A stretch of 64,000 bases of DNA from Epiperipatus broadwayi. Lineage: Eukaryota; Onychophora; Udeonychophora; Euonychophora; Peripatidae. The translations under genes were made by a program, and so were the position numbers. The notes under the pieces were generated by a model. That model saw only the letters and a program-made list of their open reading frames with translations, was not told the origin of the DNA and did no database searches. The DNA is taken from the NCBI GenBank assembly GCA_028023455.1, contig JAQFVV010006203.1, positions 7,038,821-7,102,820 of the forward strand, written 5' to 3'. Positions 26,464-37,305 of the stretch are shown here, piece by piece (the first letter of the stretch is position 1; each line of letters begins with the position of its first letter).

Positions 26464-26485
26464 TGGCGCTTCCAAACGTGAGGCT
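26464..26485 (+). other. Primer-binding-site-like sequence
   Basis: TGGCGCTTCCAAACGTGAGG starts three bases after the 5' LTR, where a tRNA primer-binding site is expected. The opening TGGCGC and following CCAA resemble the site of the autonomous element (TGGCGTCCCAAC at 56837). The primer tRNA was not identified. Confidence 0.6.
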
Positions 26486-26934
26486 AATATAAATAATGTT
26501 TCGGAGAGAAGCAAATCAAGACATTAGCCAAAAGCGGCCGAACCTCGTGAAAGACGCAAAACTGAAAGGAAGAAAAAATCTTTTTTTTTTCACGTAAATG
26601 AAAGTTTGGACGAATAGAAAGGGAAGGAAAAGGGAGAAAAGGAAAATAACAAACGGAACAAAATACAGCGATTCACAATATCGCAAATCTTTTAATAAAA
26701 CACTTGGAGCCGGAGCGAAATAAATAAAAAAAAAAAGGGGGGGAGAGAAAAAAAAAACATAGCGGGAGATGGGGGCGCGGACATCGATTAATCACTTCTT
26801 ATCATAAATAAAAGAAAATCACGTTCCTTTAAGCATCAACAAAAAGTTGTAACATTTTAAATATAAATAGAGAGAGGAAAGGAAGGGAAGAAAAAAAAAA
26901 GGGAAAAATTTTTTTTTCCTTTATTAAATCATAA

Positions 26935-28131
26935 ATGGACAGCAATAACGATACTGCATGGGAGGAGACAGGGGAGAGCCCTATAACGTTCAAAAAGATA
27001 GATGTTAAAGAAGAGGCTGAATCAGAAATAAAAATGCTTCTTAAAATGATGAGCCAAATGATGATAGAGATGAGGGAAGATAGGGAAGAAAGAAGGAAGA
27101 GAGAAGAGTACAGAGAAGAAGAAAGAAGGAAAAGGGAAGAGGACAGAGAAGAAGAAAGAAGGAAGAGAGAAGAGGACAGAGAAGAAGAAAGAAGGAAAGA
27201 GAGAAAGGAGGAGAGAGGGGAATTCATTAGGGAGATACGAAAATTATTGAAGGGAAACACAGGAGAGTCAGAGGAGGACCAGAGCAAAGAGGAAGAAATA
27301 AAGATTGACGAAGTAAAGACGGAGATTACCTCAATAAAAATAGAGATCGGTGCAGCAAAAGCCGAAATAGAAGAAACGAAGACTGAAGTGATAACAGCAA
27401 AGGCAGAGCTGGAAGACGTAAGACAAAAGGTGGACGCGATAAATAGAAAGGTAGAAGGAATCGAGCCACAACAGAACGTACCGAGAGAAATTATGGCCAA
27501 ACGTCTGGAGGAGTTGGAAAAGAAATTTGAACTGAGAATAAACCTGTGGGAACCGAGCCAGTCGTGGGCCGAAAGGCCAATAAAAATTGAGATCTTCAGG
27601 GCAGGTGAAAACGAGAGTCCGATGGACCACGTGGAGAGTGCCCGGAACCTGTTTTCTGAGCCCTCAAAGCCGGAGCCAGACAAAATCAATATTGCCAGCA
27701 CATACCTGCAAGGGCCAGCTAGAGATTGGTGGCGAACGATCGAGTTTAAGCCCAGATCGTTCGTAGAATATCGAGAAGAGATCCTACGAAGCTTTTGGAA
27801 CACTACCAGACAAGAGGGGATCTACTTTCACATCACCAATGAAAAATACGGGCTCAAACCTAACGAGACGATAACGCAGTTCTATTACAGGCAGGTGGCC
27901 GGCCTCCAGCAGCTACCGGCGTATCACATGACGGAGGAGCAAATCATCTCGACCATTAGACACAACATGCCAACAGACATCAGGCGGATGATGCTAAGCC
28001 GGGATGACGAGGGCATCCACAAGATGGGGGAGGCCATAGCCAAGTTCGAGCGAGCGGAAGGACGGGAAAGGCATATAGAGAGGCCGGAACAGGAACCATA
28101 TAGAAGAAAGCTACCACCAGATCGATACTGA
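26935..28131 (+). CDS. gag: Gag protein with charged coiled-coil
   Basis: 398 codons from ATG at 26935 to TGA, uninterrupted. Residues ~20-200 are highly charged and predicted by eye to be coiled-coil. They include an 11-residue repeat of the type RRKREEDREEE at 53-63, 64-74 and 75-85 with a partial fourth, encoded by a 33-base DNA repeat (~27091-27189). Residues ~217-350 match the retrotransposon Gag core: ASTYLQGPARDWW (254-266, with Trp-Trp), FVEYREEILRSFWN, FYYRQVAGLQ and MTEEQIISTIRHNMP. No CCHC zinc knuckle follows, and the protein ends in a basic tail (YRRKLPPDRY). Gag would form the particle and package RNA. The core resembles residues of the autonomous Gag at 57317 (MTEEQII.. versus LSEEQIV..). 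An open frame of 324 codons on the opposite strand is the shadow of the repeat-rich coding sequence. Confidence 0.85.
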   Translation: MDSNNDTAWEETGESPITFKKIDVKEEAESEIKMLLKMMSQMMIEMREDREERRKREEYREEERRKREEDREEERRKREEDREEERRKERKEERGEFIREIRKLLKGNTGESEEDQSKEEEIKIDEVKTEITSIKIEIGAAKAEIEETKTEVITAKAELEDVRQKVDAINRKVEGIEPQQNVPREIMAKRLEELEKKFELRINLWEPSQSWAERPIKIEIFRAGENESPMDHVESARNLFSEPSKPEPDKINIASTYLQGPARDWWRTIEFKPRSFVEYREEILRSFWNTTRQEGIYFHITNEKYGLKPNETITQFYYRQVAGLQQLPAYHMTEEQIISTIRHNMPTDIRRMMLSRDDEGIHKMGEAIAKFERAEGRERHIERPEQEPYRRKLPPDRY

Positions 28132-29097
28132 TGAAAAATTAGTCTAAAAAACACGTTGACGAACACGGATTTGCCACAGGAATACGATTACCGGAGTACG
28201 CTTCATAAACAATGGTAACTGAAGGAAAATGACCTCGGACCGGAAAGGACTTACACATCGCATCACATCATACAATAACAAGGGGGGAAGGGGGGTTGAT
28301 AAAACATTATTTTAAACCAAAGCAGACCGCAGATAACTAAACACGAGAGAAAAAATATAATTTAAAGAGAGAAAAGGGATAAATGTCATAACTCTTCTAA
28401 AGAAAACTATTCGAGGTAAATAAGTTAATATTTCTGAAAGCCAGTTTAAATTAAAAAGAACGTCGCCCGCCTTCGACTAAAATATATGTTGCTCAAAAAC
28501 ACGCGGAGAAAGGAAGCGGATGCCGCCTAAAGAAAGAAAGAAAAGCCGGATCGCGAGAGTGCGCTATTATTGTTCCTTCCCTCAATATTTCCCATTGTGC
28601 TAGGAGGTACAGAGCTCGGATATTTTGAATGCTTATTGTTCTATAACTCAGATTATTCGCTACCTCGTAAATGTTGTCGTATTTTGCAGAGGGGACTTCG
28701 GAAATGACCATCCTCCTGTCTTCCATTAGATAGGCCGTAAGAGAATGCCTATATGTTCGTAACCTTGCATCGCGGGACTTCGGAAAGGTCCATCCCCATG
28801 CCAATCTTCCACCCGGGGTGCCTGTACCAGACTGGGCAAGATATCTCCTATTATGGGGAAAAAAAGAAAAAAAAAAAAAAAAAAAAAAAGGGATTTTTTC
28901 GAGTTTAGTTCGCAAATGTAAAGTGTCAATCCGAGCCTGACCACATGACCTGCCACTTCGTTTCTTTATGTGAGGGGGAGTTGAACTGTAGGATAGTCGG
29001 CTAAAATAAATGATTAAAAATCACACGAAGCGGGGTCAAAAATAAGGAATTTTATTGTGAAAAATTAAAATGCCAAGCCTCGCATTTTAATTTTAGA
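28132..29097. other. Non-coding 3' interior, with antisense ORF
   Basis: Where pol would be expected, no sense ORF is seen. An antisense frame of 140 codons (28915 to 28493) is open. It starts with a run of Phe from the A-tract at 28866-28889, then has mixed composition (YDNIYEVANNLSYRT, ALYLLAQWEILREGT). I do not recognise a family. Two related ~35-base segments lie in it, starting near 28692 (GGGGACTTCGGAAATGACC) and 28775 (CGGGACTTCGGAAAGGTCC). It could be captured sequence, a structured RNA region, or chance. Confidence 0.4.
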
Positions 29098-29112
29098 CGG
29101 ATCGCGGGGATA
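29098..29112 (+). other. Polypurine-tract-like sequence
   Basis: CGGATCGCGGGGATA lies directly before the 3' LTR. The GCGGGGATA core is short but placed where plus-strand priming is expected, and it resembles the tract of the autonomous element (AGGGGGGTA). Confidence 0.5.
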
Positions 29113-31370
29113 TGTACCGAGACAAAGTCGGTACAGGTATATACGCACACACACGAACAATGTAAACACCCTATATTTTTTTTTTACTTTCAACTCATGA
29201 TAAAAAATAAATGTAGTTTTCTTTCAATGCGTTATAAAATACATTGTAAAATAAAATGTTAATATTTCTGATTAAATAGTTTAAGGCTTTCATATAATCT
29301 ACTATAATAATATTCTCTAAAAAAATAAAATAAATAAAATATAAAGTATTACTAATATGCCATTTTAAATCTCAATAAGTGATTTCTACTTGTATATGCC
29401 GCGGGGGTAATTAAAAGGGGTTTGTTTTAAATTATAACTGTAGTGAAAGTTAAAAGCTTATAGAAGTGATTTTGAGACAGATTAAATGCTCGACTTTTAA
29501 ACTAATTGTTCTCTTAAAACACGCACACATGTATGCATAAAAGGTGTGAATAAGTATGAATTTTTCTAACTGAGATTGCAACATGAGATTGCATAAACCT
29601 AAGATTGCCTCAAGCATATGGATTGAGTGGACATTACGTAGGACACGGACCCCAACGACAACTCAAAGAATATTGAACTCTGGGTGGAGATTCGATCCTC
29701 AGATAATAATCAACCCATATAAATATGAATCTAAATCTAAAAAAAAAGGCTTATTACACTCCCTTTTTTGCTTGTATTTATGCTTATGCTCATAGTTTTT
29801 TCCTAGTTTCCTCCGGAAGCTACAACTAGAACCTTTCTTTTTTTGCTATCCGGTTTATCCAATATGATCACTGTGAAATTAACATTTAGAGCGTCGATCG
29901 TCATGATGGGCTAGGAAACCCTTCAGTGATTGACCGACGCTCCGCCGCCCGAACATCTCCACAGCTATGAATGATCAACAACAGTACCGTCCGAACATAG
30001 TGCTCCAATCAGTCTAAGGACGTTGTTCCGTTTAATATATAAGAATCGTCCAAACATACTACGCTGAACTTATGTGAAATGAATAACCATGTATTATGGA
30101 AACATCATCTATCAGGTTCGAACCCTCACCAAATTAGAAGCAGCAGAAGACTAAGCAAAATCCTAGGTAAACATTTTTTTTTATAATGCTTCCATTCATT
30201 CTTTACGTAAACTTAAAAGGCAATCTCATAATTAATTAAATTCGACTTTCGTAAATCAAATATAAAATGATCCGTAATCCCTCATATTTAAATCTTATTA
30301 TTTTAATCTCAATTTTCGTAAATAAAATGTCAGATGCTCCATAGTTCCTCATATTTAAATCTTAGGACTTTTCCAGTTATGAACTTTGATCCTAATTATT
30401 ATTTCCTTTCGCAGATAAACTATAACACACACCTAATTTCAAAATGTAAAAGGAGGAAATATATTTTATCAGCCATGTTTATTATGTATAATATGTTCTT
30501 TTCTGTGCGAGTGCGAGAATGCGTGTATGTGCGTGCAAATAAAGCTATTAATCAATGTTTCATTTTTTTATAATCAATAAATTTTTTTTTTAATTTAAAC
30601 AAGTCGAGCATTCCTCAAATCATTTTCTATAATTAAATATATATTTTTTTTGAAATTATTATTAAAATTAGCATTTATTCATGCAATTAATTATTTTACT
30701 TTTAAATTTGTCTTTCTTATATTTTTTTTGTTTTTTTATTTCTTTTAAATTTCATTCATAAACATCGTGCCGTAAGTCACGATGTTTATTTATTATGTAA
30801 TTAACATAGGTTTAAGAGTTGGGAGGGCCTATTATTAATAAATATAAGTTAATGTCAATAGAGCTAGTATAAATAATTCTATTGGACTGTATGATAAAAG
30901 GGGGAAGGATGTTATAAGCGTCTAATTGTTTATTCTAATGATGCCTCAACCGAACATTCGTATTAGTTATAAATAACCAATGATCCCGTCCAATGCTTGG
31001 ACCGATCTATTAATCAACCGATCTTCTTATCCATTGGTTAATATTGTGTCATTTGCCAGAATAAGAGTCTTGAAGGCAATTACATCGCGACCCTGAGTGA
31101 CCCCTATTGGTCCATGCTGGGAGTTCGAGCTTATGGGCAGGGATTAGACTTCAAAATCGTTTTGATATGACGTAAGGTGATGCGAGAAATTAAATTGTGA
31201 ATCAAATCATCGTATCTGGCGCCCTCTTGTGTTGATAATGAACAACTATTGATATAAGAAAAATAAATAAATCTTTACGCTGTATCATGTTTATTTTGGA
31301 GCTCACAATCCCTTTTAGGAACGGTTTAATAGGGAGCCGGTGCAAATGGTAAAAAGGGGACGGTAGGATA
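29113..31370 (+). repeat. 3' LTR of gag-only element
   Basis: Near-identical copy of 24206-26460. Differences seen by eye include an A-tract/TAAA indel near 29325, CTCATAG for CTTATAG near 29790, GCGTC for GCATC near 30919, and CGGTAGGATA for CGGTAGATA at the end. The hairpin segment is at 29889-29942. Confidence 0.9.
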
Positions 31371-31587
31371 TATATATTGCTTTTTTCAACTGAGAATTGA
31401 TCCAGATCCTCCAGTCTTTTTCAAGTCATGCAGTTATTAAAAAAATATTTAAATTAACTACAGATCTTAGAAAGAAGAATAGTTAGATCAGCATGGTTAA
31501 TCTTAATTATACCATCATTATGTGGTTAACCAAGATGGTTGTTAGGAAAATGTAAATACTAAATTAGATAGTCCAAATGATTTTTCC

Positions 31588-31690
31588 CATATGTCATAGC
31601 ACCAGCCGGGACACGAACCCACAACCGTCTGCAACCAACTACATGCTTGCAAGGCAGCCGCGATGACCTCTCGGCTAACAGCGCTTGACA
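31588..31690 (-). repeat. tRNA-only retroposon, copy 1
   Basis: Minus strand: a tRNA-like unit with A box TTAGCCGAGAGG, a long variable region, and B box GGTTCGTGTCC, ending TATGACATATG. It is ~100 bases with no further SINE body. Closely related copies stand at 52007-52118 and 53871-53982. The long variable arm suggests a Leu- or Ser-type tRNA ancestor, but no anticodon can be assigned safely. AATGATTT occurs on both sides (~31576 and ~31717), a weak target-duplication candidate. Confidence 0.7.
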
Positions 31691-32193
31691 AAAGTCTAAC
31701 AATAGACAGGTTTACACTAATGATTTGGAAAAAATAGAAAGTGGAATTTTGTAAACTTATATCCATAATTTCTCATATTTGCTCACTTGCATGAACAGCA
31801 TATGCATGAATCCTCTAGAAATTAGCCATTTTTTGTCATGGAATTGCTATTACAGTGAAAGCATTATTTTATATTTATGATTTTGCTGCTATAAATTATT
31901 AAATAAAATTTGTTTTAAATGATCCCAAAATGAAAAGTTAATAATGTTGGTAATTATATGTTATAAAAATTAAAATAATTGATTAAGTATATTAAAAAAA
32001 AAGTCACATGCTGAATGAACATATTCTCATTTATACATACTCATGTAAATGTGTGTGTATGTGAGTACAATCTTTGCATTTATTGCTATAATGTTTTTTT
32101 TATAACTATACTATTCTATTACTTGTATTGATGTGTTAAAGTATGTTGTATTAATGTGTTAATTTTTAAATTAATTTATATTATAGATATGTA
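31691..32193. other. Unassigned AT-rich DNA
   Basis: No recognisable feature. Confidence 0.4.
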
Positions 32194-32371
32194 ATGACTG
32201 GAAGGTTGCTATTCTTCCACATGCACCTTACTATTACTTTCAGACAGCCAATAGCTGTTAAAACAGCGGTCTGAGGAGCGATCAGGCCTAGACACATGAC
32301 AGAGATTTTTTGACAAGAAAAGAATGATACCACTCTTCTCATTTACTTAACTTTTATATATATAAGCCAGT
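32194..32371. repeat. Small MITE, copy 1
   Basis: About 178 bases starting TAATGACTGGAAGG and ending AAGCCAGTCTTA. Its near-identical partner is at 32562-32744. The start of this unit and the end of the partner (CCAGTCATTA) form a perfect 10-base inverted terminal pair. No coding capacity. Confidence 0.7.
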
Positions 32372-32561
32372 CTTAAGCATCTTGGCTTGAAAGTATGAAT
32401 ATATAAACATATACATTTATTACTCACTGAGTTATTAATTTATGATATTATAGCGCGAAATCTTAGATTTACTACACCGCAATTTTCTAGATGTTAATAT
32501 AAGTTATCAGCAACGTATGGAAATAATATTTTGTTTAAATCGCATGTTGTTATTAAATTAG

Positions 32562-32744
32562 TAATGACAGGAAGGTTGCTATTCTTCCACATGCTCCTTA
32601 CTATTACTTTCAGGCAGCCAATAGCTGTTAAAACAGCAGTCTGAGGAGCGATCAGGCCTAGACACATGACAGAGATTTTTTGACAAGAAAAGAATGATAC
32701 CACTCTTTTCTTTTACTTAACTTTTATATATATATAAGCCAGTC
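32562..32744. repeat. Small MITE, copy 2
   Basis: Same orientation as copy 1, with few differences, starting TAATGACAGG and ending CCAGTCATTA. TA-type target duplication is possible on both sides. The minus-strand open frame 32494-32703 is a by-product of this repeat. Confidence 0.7.
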
Positions 32745-32773
32745 ATTATAGATATATGTATATGTTAAAAAAA

Positions 32774-34120
32774 TACTATATTACTTTGAATATAAGATGC
32801 ACTTTTTTCTTAAATTTTGGACCCGTAAAAGTAGGGTGTATCTTAAATTTGAAACAAAAATTTTTAATATCTTATTTCTGCAGGCCTTTGGTTTACACTA
32901 TACATATACATAGTATTGTGATTGATATCCCTGTGCAAAATAGCATGTTAAATCTTTTTTTAATCAAAAGAAAAAACATCTAACATTAAATGTCAATATT
33001 TTATAGATTAATTTCATAAACAGCTTTAATTCTCTCTCTCAAACTGCTACTTTTAATGTTATTTTTCCAATTTTAACATTATTTTATTGAGAAAACTGTA
33101 CTGAACAAACTTTAGAATTTTTTTACAACTAATGTCAGTAAATCAATAAGGTTTACTTTGAAAATGTATGCTTTAGAATTTTTTAATATTATTTTACAGA
33201 TTTTATTGTTATTTTATCGAGAAAACTATACTCGATAACCTTTAGAATTTTTTTACATCTAATAAATCACTAAGATTTAAAGTTATAACAATGTAATAAA
33301 AACTCTCCCAAACTCATTGTTTTTTGTCCTCTATACAAAAGAACATCTATCAATGATTATGACAGTTCTAATATTTTCATTTTGAATTTCAAAGTAATAA
33401 CATATATTTTAGAATTTTTTTTTTGCATATTTGTAAATTTTTTTCAGAAAATTTGTGAAAATATTATTTTAAAAGAATGATTCAGATTTTAATAGAAACA
33501 TTTACTTTTACATGAAAGCAAATTGATAAAGAAATTATAACATTTGGCTGCTATTTACCGTATAATTGGATGTCATTAAGCTTAAAGTAAAAACAAAAAA
33601 CTATAATCTGATAATAATACCAGCAGGTATGACTTGTGAACTCCAACCACTTGATGTGTCTATTAGCAAATCCTTTACAGATAGACAAAATGAGAACCAT
33701 TATGAAGCATAGTTAAATCGAGATCATTTTTCGACACCAACTAATAAAATAAAATGACTTTCATCTTCTGCAATAGCTCGGTGGGTTTGGCAGTCTTGGA
33801 AAGATATCTCTAAAAAAATTTTCTTAAAATGTATTTCTAACCATTTAAATGGCACTGAAGATGATGTCCCCTGGTGGAATAGAGAAATTGATAATTCAAG
33901 TTCTGAAAGTGAAGATGTTGAAAATAAAAGTATATCTGAAGAAGATATTTGCAATACACTAGATGAGTTTATTGTATTTATATCACTTTCTATTTAAGCA
34001 AGTAAAAATGTTTATTATTTTTCAATAAAATTTTTTTTAATTTTTTTTCCCAATTTTCCGAGCTTAAAATCCTACTGGGTCTTAAATTTGAGCGCATTTT
34101 AAATTTGAAGTAATACAGTA
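32774..34120 (+). mobile_element. Pogo-like DNA transposon, defective
   Basis: The ends are inverted repeats: TACTATATTACTTTGAATAT at the left and, on the minus strand, TACTGTATTACTTCAAATTT at the right. Homology runs inward through ATAAGATGCAC / TAAAATGCGC. TA borders fit Tc1/mariner-pogo insertion. Total length is ~1.35 kb, too short for an intact copy. Only the C-terminal part of a DDE transposase is readable (33625-33998). The middle carries an internal direct repeat of ~75 bases (33079-33155 and 33208-33278) and decayed sequence. Confidence 0.75.
33625..33998 (+). pseudogene. Pogo-family DDE transposase, C-terminal relic
   Basis: Reads PAGMTCELQPLDVSISKSF, matching the block around the third catalytic acidic residue of DDE_1 (pogo/Tigger/jerky) transposases (consensus P.G.T..LQPLDV). 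Then come STPTNKIK, ARWVWQSWKDIS and NGTEDDVPW, as in the C-terminal half of the family. The end is acidic (SSSESEDVENKSISEED). At least two in-frame stops interrupt it, and the first two catalytic Asp blocks are not seen, so it cannot encode an active enzyme. Confidence 0.7.
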
Positions 34121-34139
34121 TATTATATAGGATTTAGTA

Positions 34140-35800
34140 ATATTTGCAGATTCAAGCATCCTCATACAGGCTTGGAAACTAATCGCAATGGATACGGGAA
34201 TAAAAACTATATGCATATTAAACTTGTCAGTGAATTGTGTTGTTACAGATAATGGTAAATATGTATCATTTACAACATGGAGGGTAGAATTACAAAGGAC
34301 AGATTGGGTCAGTCTAGTTTACAGCAGAATAAATACTTTATTTAAGTGGGGAAAATGAGATCATAGGAATGAAACAATAATTAAAATAAAGTATTGTAAT
34401 TAGCTAGAGAGATCAGATGTACTGAAAAGAGAGGAAGAGAATCTAAGTGATTTGTTTGAGAGAAATAATAACTTCATTTAGGCTAATAGAAAAAGAAAAT
34501 GATGCAGATTAAATTCATTTAGATAATGTAATAATGGTGGATGTGTTTGTAAATGTTGTAATTAATATAAAGATTAGTAAAGCACAGGAAAATGTTGACA
34601 TTTTGTTGAATTATTAAAAACTATGGCAAAGGAAATGAAGAGTATTCATTTGTTGGGTAATTTTTGATTCAGAAAAATAGATTGGATTTTGTGGACAAAA
34701 ACTTGTTGAAGTTAAATAGTAACATATACAACAAGTTTATTATGATTAAGTTTATTATGATTTATGGTTAAGATATTGTGAGAAGATTTGTAACAGATTA
34801 AATATGTTATTTGATGAATTGTCAGAATTTAGAATTGGTAACAGCTATGAAAGTTATAAAGTAGGAAGTTAGCATTTGTTTTCTTGCTATTCAAAAGACA
34901 TTTGATAAAATGCATTGGATTATTTTGTTGCATATTTTTAAGGACATACGGTGGAGAGATGACTATTAGGAAATTTGTTTATGGAACAAAAGATCAGTAA
35001 GAATAATCAGTTCTCTTACCAAAAAGAATGTAGGAGCATAGATATTGGAAGAGGAATAAGTCAGACTTATTATATACTTAACAATTTTTATTTAATATAT
35101 AATTGCAGTAGTTGAATTGCTCAGTGAAAAGTATTTTGGTAAAGAAGACATTAGCAGCAGCATTAAGAGATTTATTAATTCAATTTTGTGGATAAAATGG
35201 TAGTGTTTGCAGAGATTAAAAATTATTGAACATAGTAATAAAAACTTTAGGGAAAAAATAAATACCTGTAAATGTAAAGCAATATTAAATAAGAATAATA
35301 ATTGAGAGCGATTATTTGCACGGGAGATCTTATGACATTCAAGCACCAGATTGAATCCTGATTCAGGAAATTAACTCAAGTCTCTCACTGTACTGCTAAG
35401 CTAAACATCAAAGGGCATTATCAATCGAGATATTAAAACATTAAGAGTAATAATCGAATTTTCAGCAATAGACTAGATTAGAGCTTTAAGTATTCAGACA
35501 CTTGGTAATGTGGAAATGCTGACAAAGATATTTGAGTGTGAAGTGGTATTGATTAAATAATCTTTAAACATTATTAATTAATTATATTATGATTAAAGTA
35601 AGAAAGTCCAATTTTTGATAAATGTTTTTAAAATATACTTTTTTTTTGTAAGAAGCAGAAACTTATACGATTATGAAAATAAGAAAAGGCTTTTCAAATG
35701 TTGATTTGAAGGAAAGTGAAAAAGGTAAATTGGAAAAAGGGCAAGGTTAGCAGCATTTAAGTGTTAAAAATAAGATAACTTAATAGTTAGTCTCTTACAA
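34140..35800 (+). pseudogene. LINE reverse-transcriptase relic
   Basis: Scattered across frames are blocks of a non-LTR RT: FLAIQKTFDKMHWIILLHIF (~34880-34940, matching the KAFD.x..HIL region), then ..DDY..ICLWNKRSVRII (~34960-35005). AVVE.LSEKYFGKEDI and SSIKRFINSILW (~35105-35195) lie near the expected active-site region, whose Y/FADD motif is not intact. Flanking purine-rich sequence from 34340 on and Lys-rich sequence near 35680 could be the fingers and thumb regions. There are many stops and no start. The clade is uncertain; the spacing of blocks differs from the RTE relics elsewhere in the window. Confidence 0.5.
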
Positions 35801-37009
35801 GATTTACAAGATCATGCGACATTCGAATAGTGAAATCTATGGCTCTCAAGTCCACTGTACTAAGCATATAAAACATTTATGTATTGAATATAGTAAATGA
35901 AAAACATTATGGATATTTTGTAAGATAACTTTATAAATAGTTAGAGAAGAAAAAAAAAGTTGATATGGCAATAGCTTTAATAAGTCTTTGAAAATTAAAG
36001 AAAGATAAGCAAACGGGCAGAAGACTGGCAGTTGTTGTTTCTGATCTTTCTATTTAACACAATAACAAATGATAACGATGATGAATCAGTTTGTCATTTT
36101 TATAGATTTATCATTTTCAGCACGTTGAACGATAAACACTAATAGTGCATGAGTAGTGCACGAGTCTATTTTTTCTGTGGGTAAATAAATAATATGCTAC
36201 TGAATTTATTATTATATAGTCTACACGTTTAATTCTTTTTTATTTTCATTGTGACAGATTTGTCAATAAATAATATAATGAAATCTCTTCTGTTAAAGCG
36301 ACTGAATTAACTTTTAAAAATGTTTATTTTACATTTGTATTATTTTCCTCTCTCTCAGAAGCACTAATCTCTGTCGTTGCGTATTAATCCCTCTCCCATC
36401 TAAGGACACAGCATAAAATCTGAATATAATTCAAAGAAAATAATTTATAATTGATGGAAATTAATCGTCGGTAATATTGTTATTAAAGTATTTATTTATG
36501 ATTAGTTGTACTATCCATATTCTATGTCAAGGGTGAACAGAATTACATTTATATGATGTGTTTGAATGCTTGTTTACTTTGATCTGCTCTACAAGGGGAA
36601 AAAAACTCCAGGGAAACAGATGTTGTTAAAGGAAATAATAAATATGCAACATTTTCTTTTCTTGTATAATGACTCTTTGAAACCTTTGGATTTTAAAAAA
36701 AAAAAAATTAGTACTGCATTGCTTCCGTAAAATTTTGTTCTTTTTAACTATTATGGGTTAGTCTAACAATCTATAATGTTTAATAATTATTTTCATATGC
36801 AAAAACAGAGTTTTTATATTAATGATGCACACAGACATTTTAATGATGCGTATACACACGTGTACATTAAATGGCTATGTTTGCTCTTTGCATTCTAAAT
36901 TGATTTGAGAAAAGAAAAATGATGATATGTAATATCTTTTTATTAGACAATAATTATTATTAAGAAAAAAACATGCATAATAGTTAATATTCTTTGGCAT
37001 TATTATGTG
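35801..37009. other. Unassigned AT-rich DNA
   Basis: 36330-36420 is a slightly GC-richer patch (AAGCACTAATCTCTGTCGTT) of unknown origin. No gene recognised. Confidence 0.4.
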
Positions 37010-37305
37010 CTTTGAACGTTCCACCCTCAGATTTTCAATGAAATAGATGGCTGAAGAATTGTGTGTTGGAGTAGTTTGAAGCCTGTCCATTAAAGTATGA
37101 AGATTGGATATCTTAATATAAAGCTGAGCTCTGATTGTATATATGTGTGGAGATGGTAATCTAGGCCAACTGATAAGTGCTGGTTTAGCATGAAATATGT
37201 GTATTGGTGATTATTTATCTTTTCAACATGTGTGTGATTAGGTGGGTCAGCAGTATGAGATGGCATGGAGAATTGAGGGTCGCATGAAAGTCTGAGTTCG
37301 AATCT
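37010..37305. repeat. Foldback family F copy
   Basis: Contains ACGTTCCACCCTCAGATTTT, GCCTGTCCATTAAAGTATGAAG, AACTGATAAGTGCTGGTTTAGC and the end block GAGAATTGAGGGTCGCATG, the same order as at 6364-6778, with the left arm missing. The two minus-strand open frames here are repeat artefacts. Confidence 0.65.

Larger units (their letters stand above)
24206..31370 (+). mobile_element. Gag-only (non-autonomous) LTR retrotransposon
   Basis: Complete element of ~7.2 kb: 5' LTR 24206-26460, leader with primer-binding-like site, one sense gene (gag, 26935-28131), ~0.98 kb of further non-coding interior, purine-rich tract, and 3' LTR 29113-31370. TATAT stands on both outer sides (24201-24205 and 31371-31375), consistent with a 5-bp target duplication, although the site is a TA repeat. 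I find no protease, reverse transcriptase, RNase H or integrase motif in either strand of the interior. By eye the LTRs differ at only about ten sites or short indels, so insertion was recent. The layout matches gag-only non-autonomous LTR elements described in other eukaryotes. Movement would need Pol supplied in trans. Confidence 0.85.

Noticed and set aside
26829-27803. 324-codon minus-strand open frame
   Set aside because: Lies wholly opposite the gag coiled-coil. Its Ser/Leu/Phe-rich repetitive product is what the Lys/Glu repeat gives on the other strand.
31588-31690. Functional tRNA gene
   Set aside because: Stems are imperfect, an A tail and target duplications mark the related copies as retroposed, and no anticodon loop can be assigned.
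32194-32744. TRIM (miniature LTR element)
   Set aside because: The direct repeats do not have TG...CA ends and I see no primer site or purine tract; inverted terminal words fit MITEs better.
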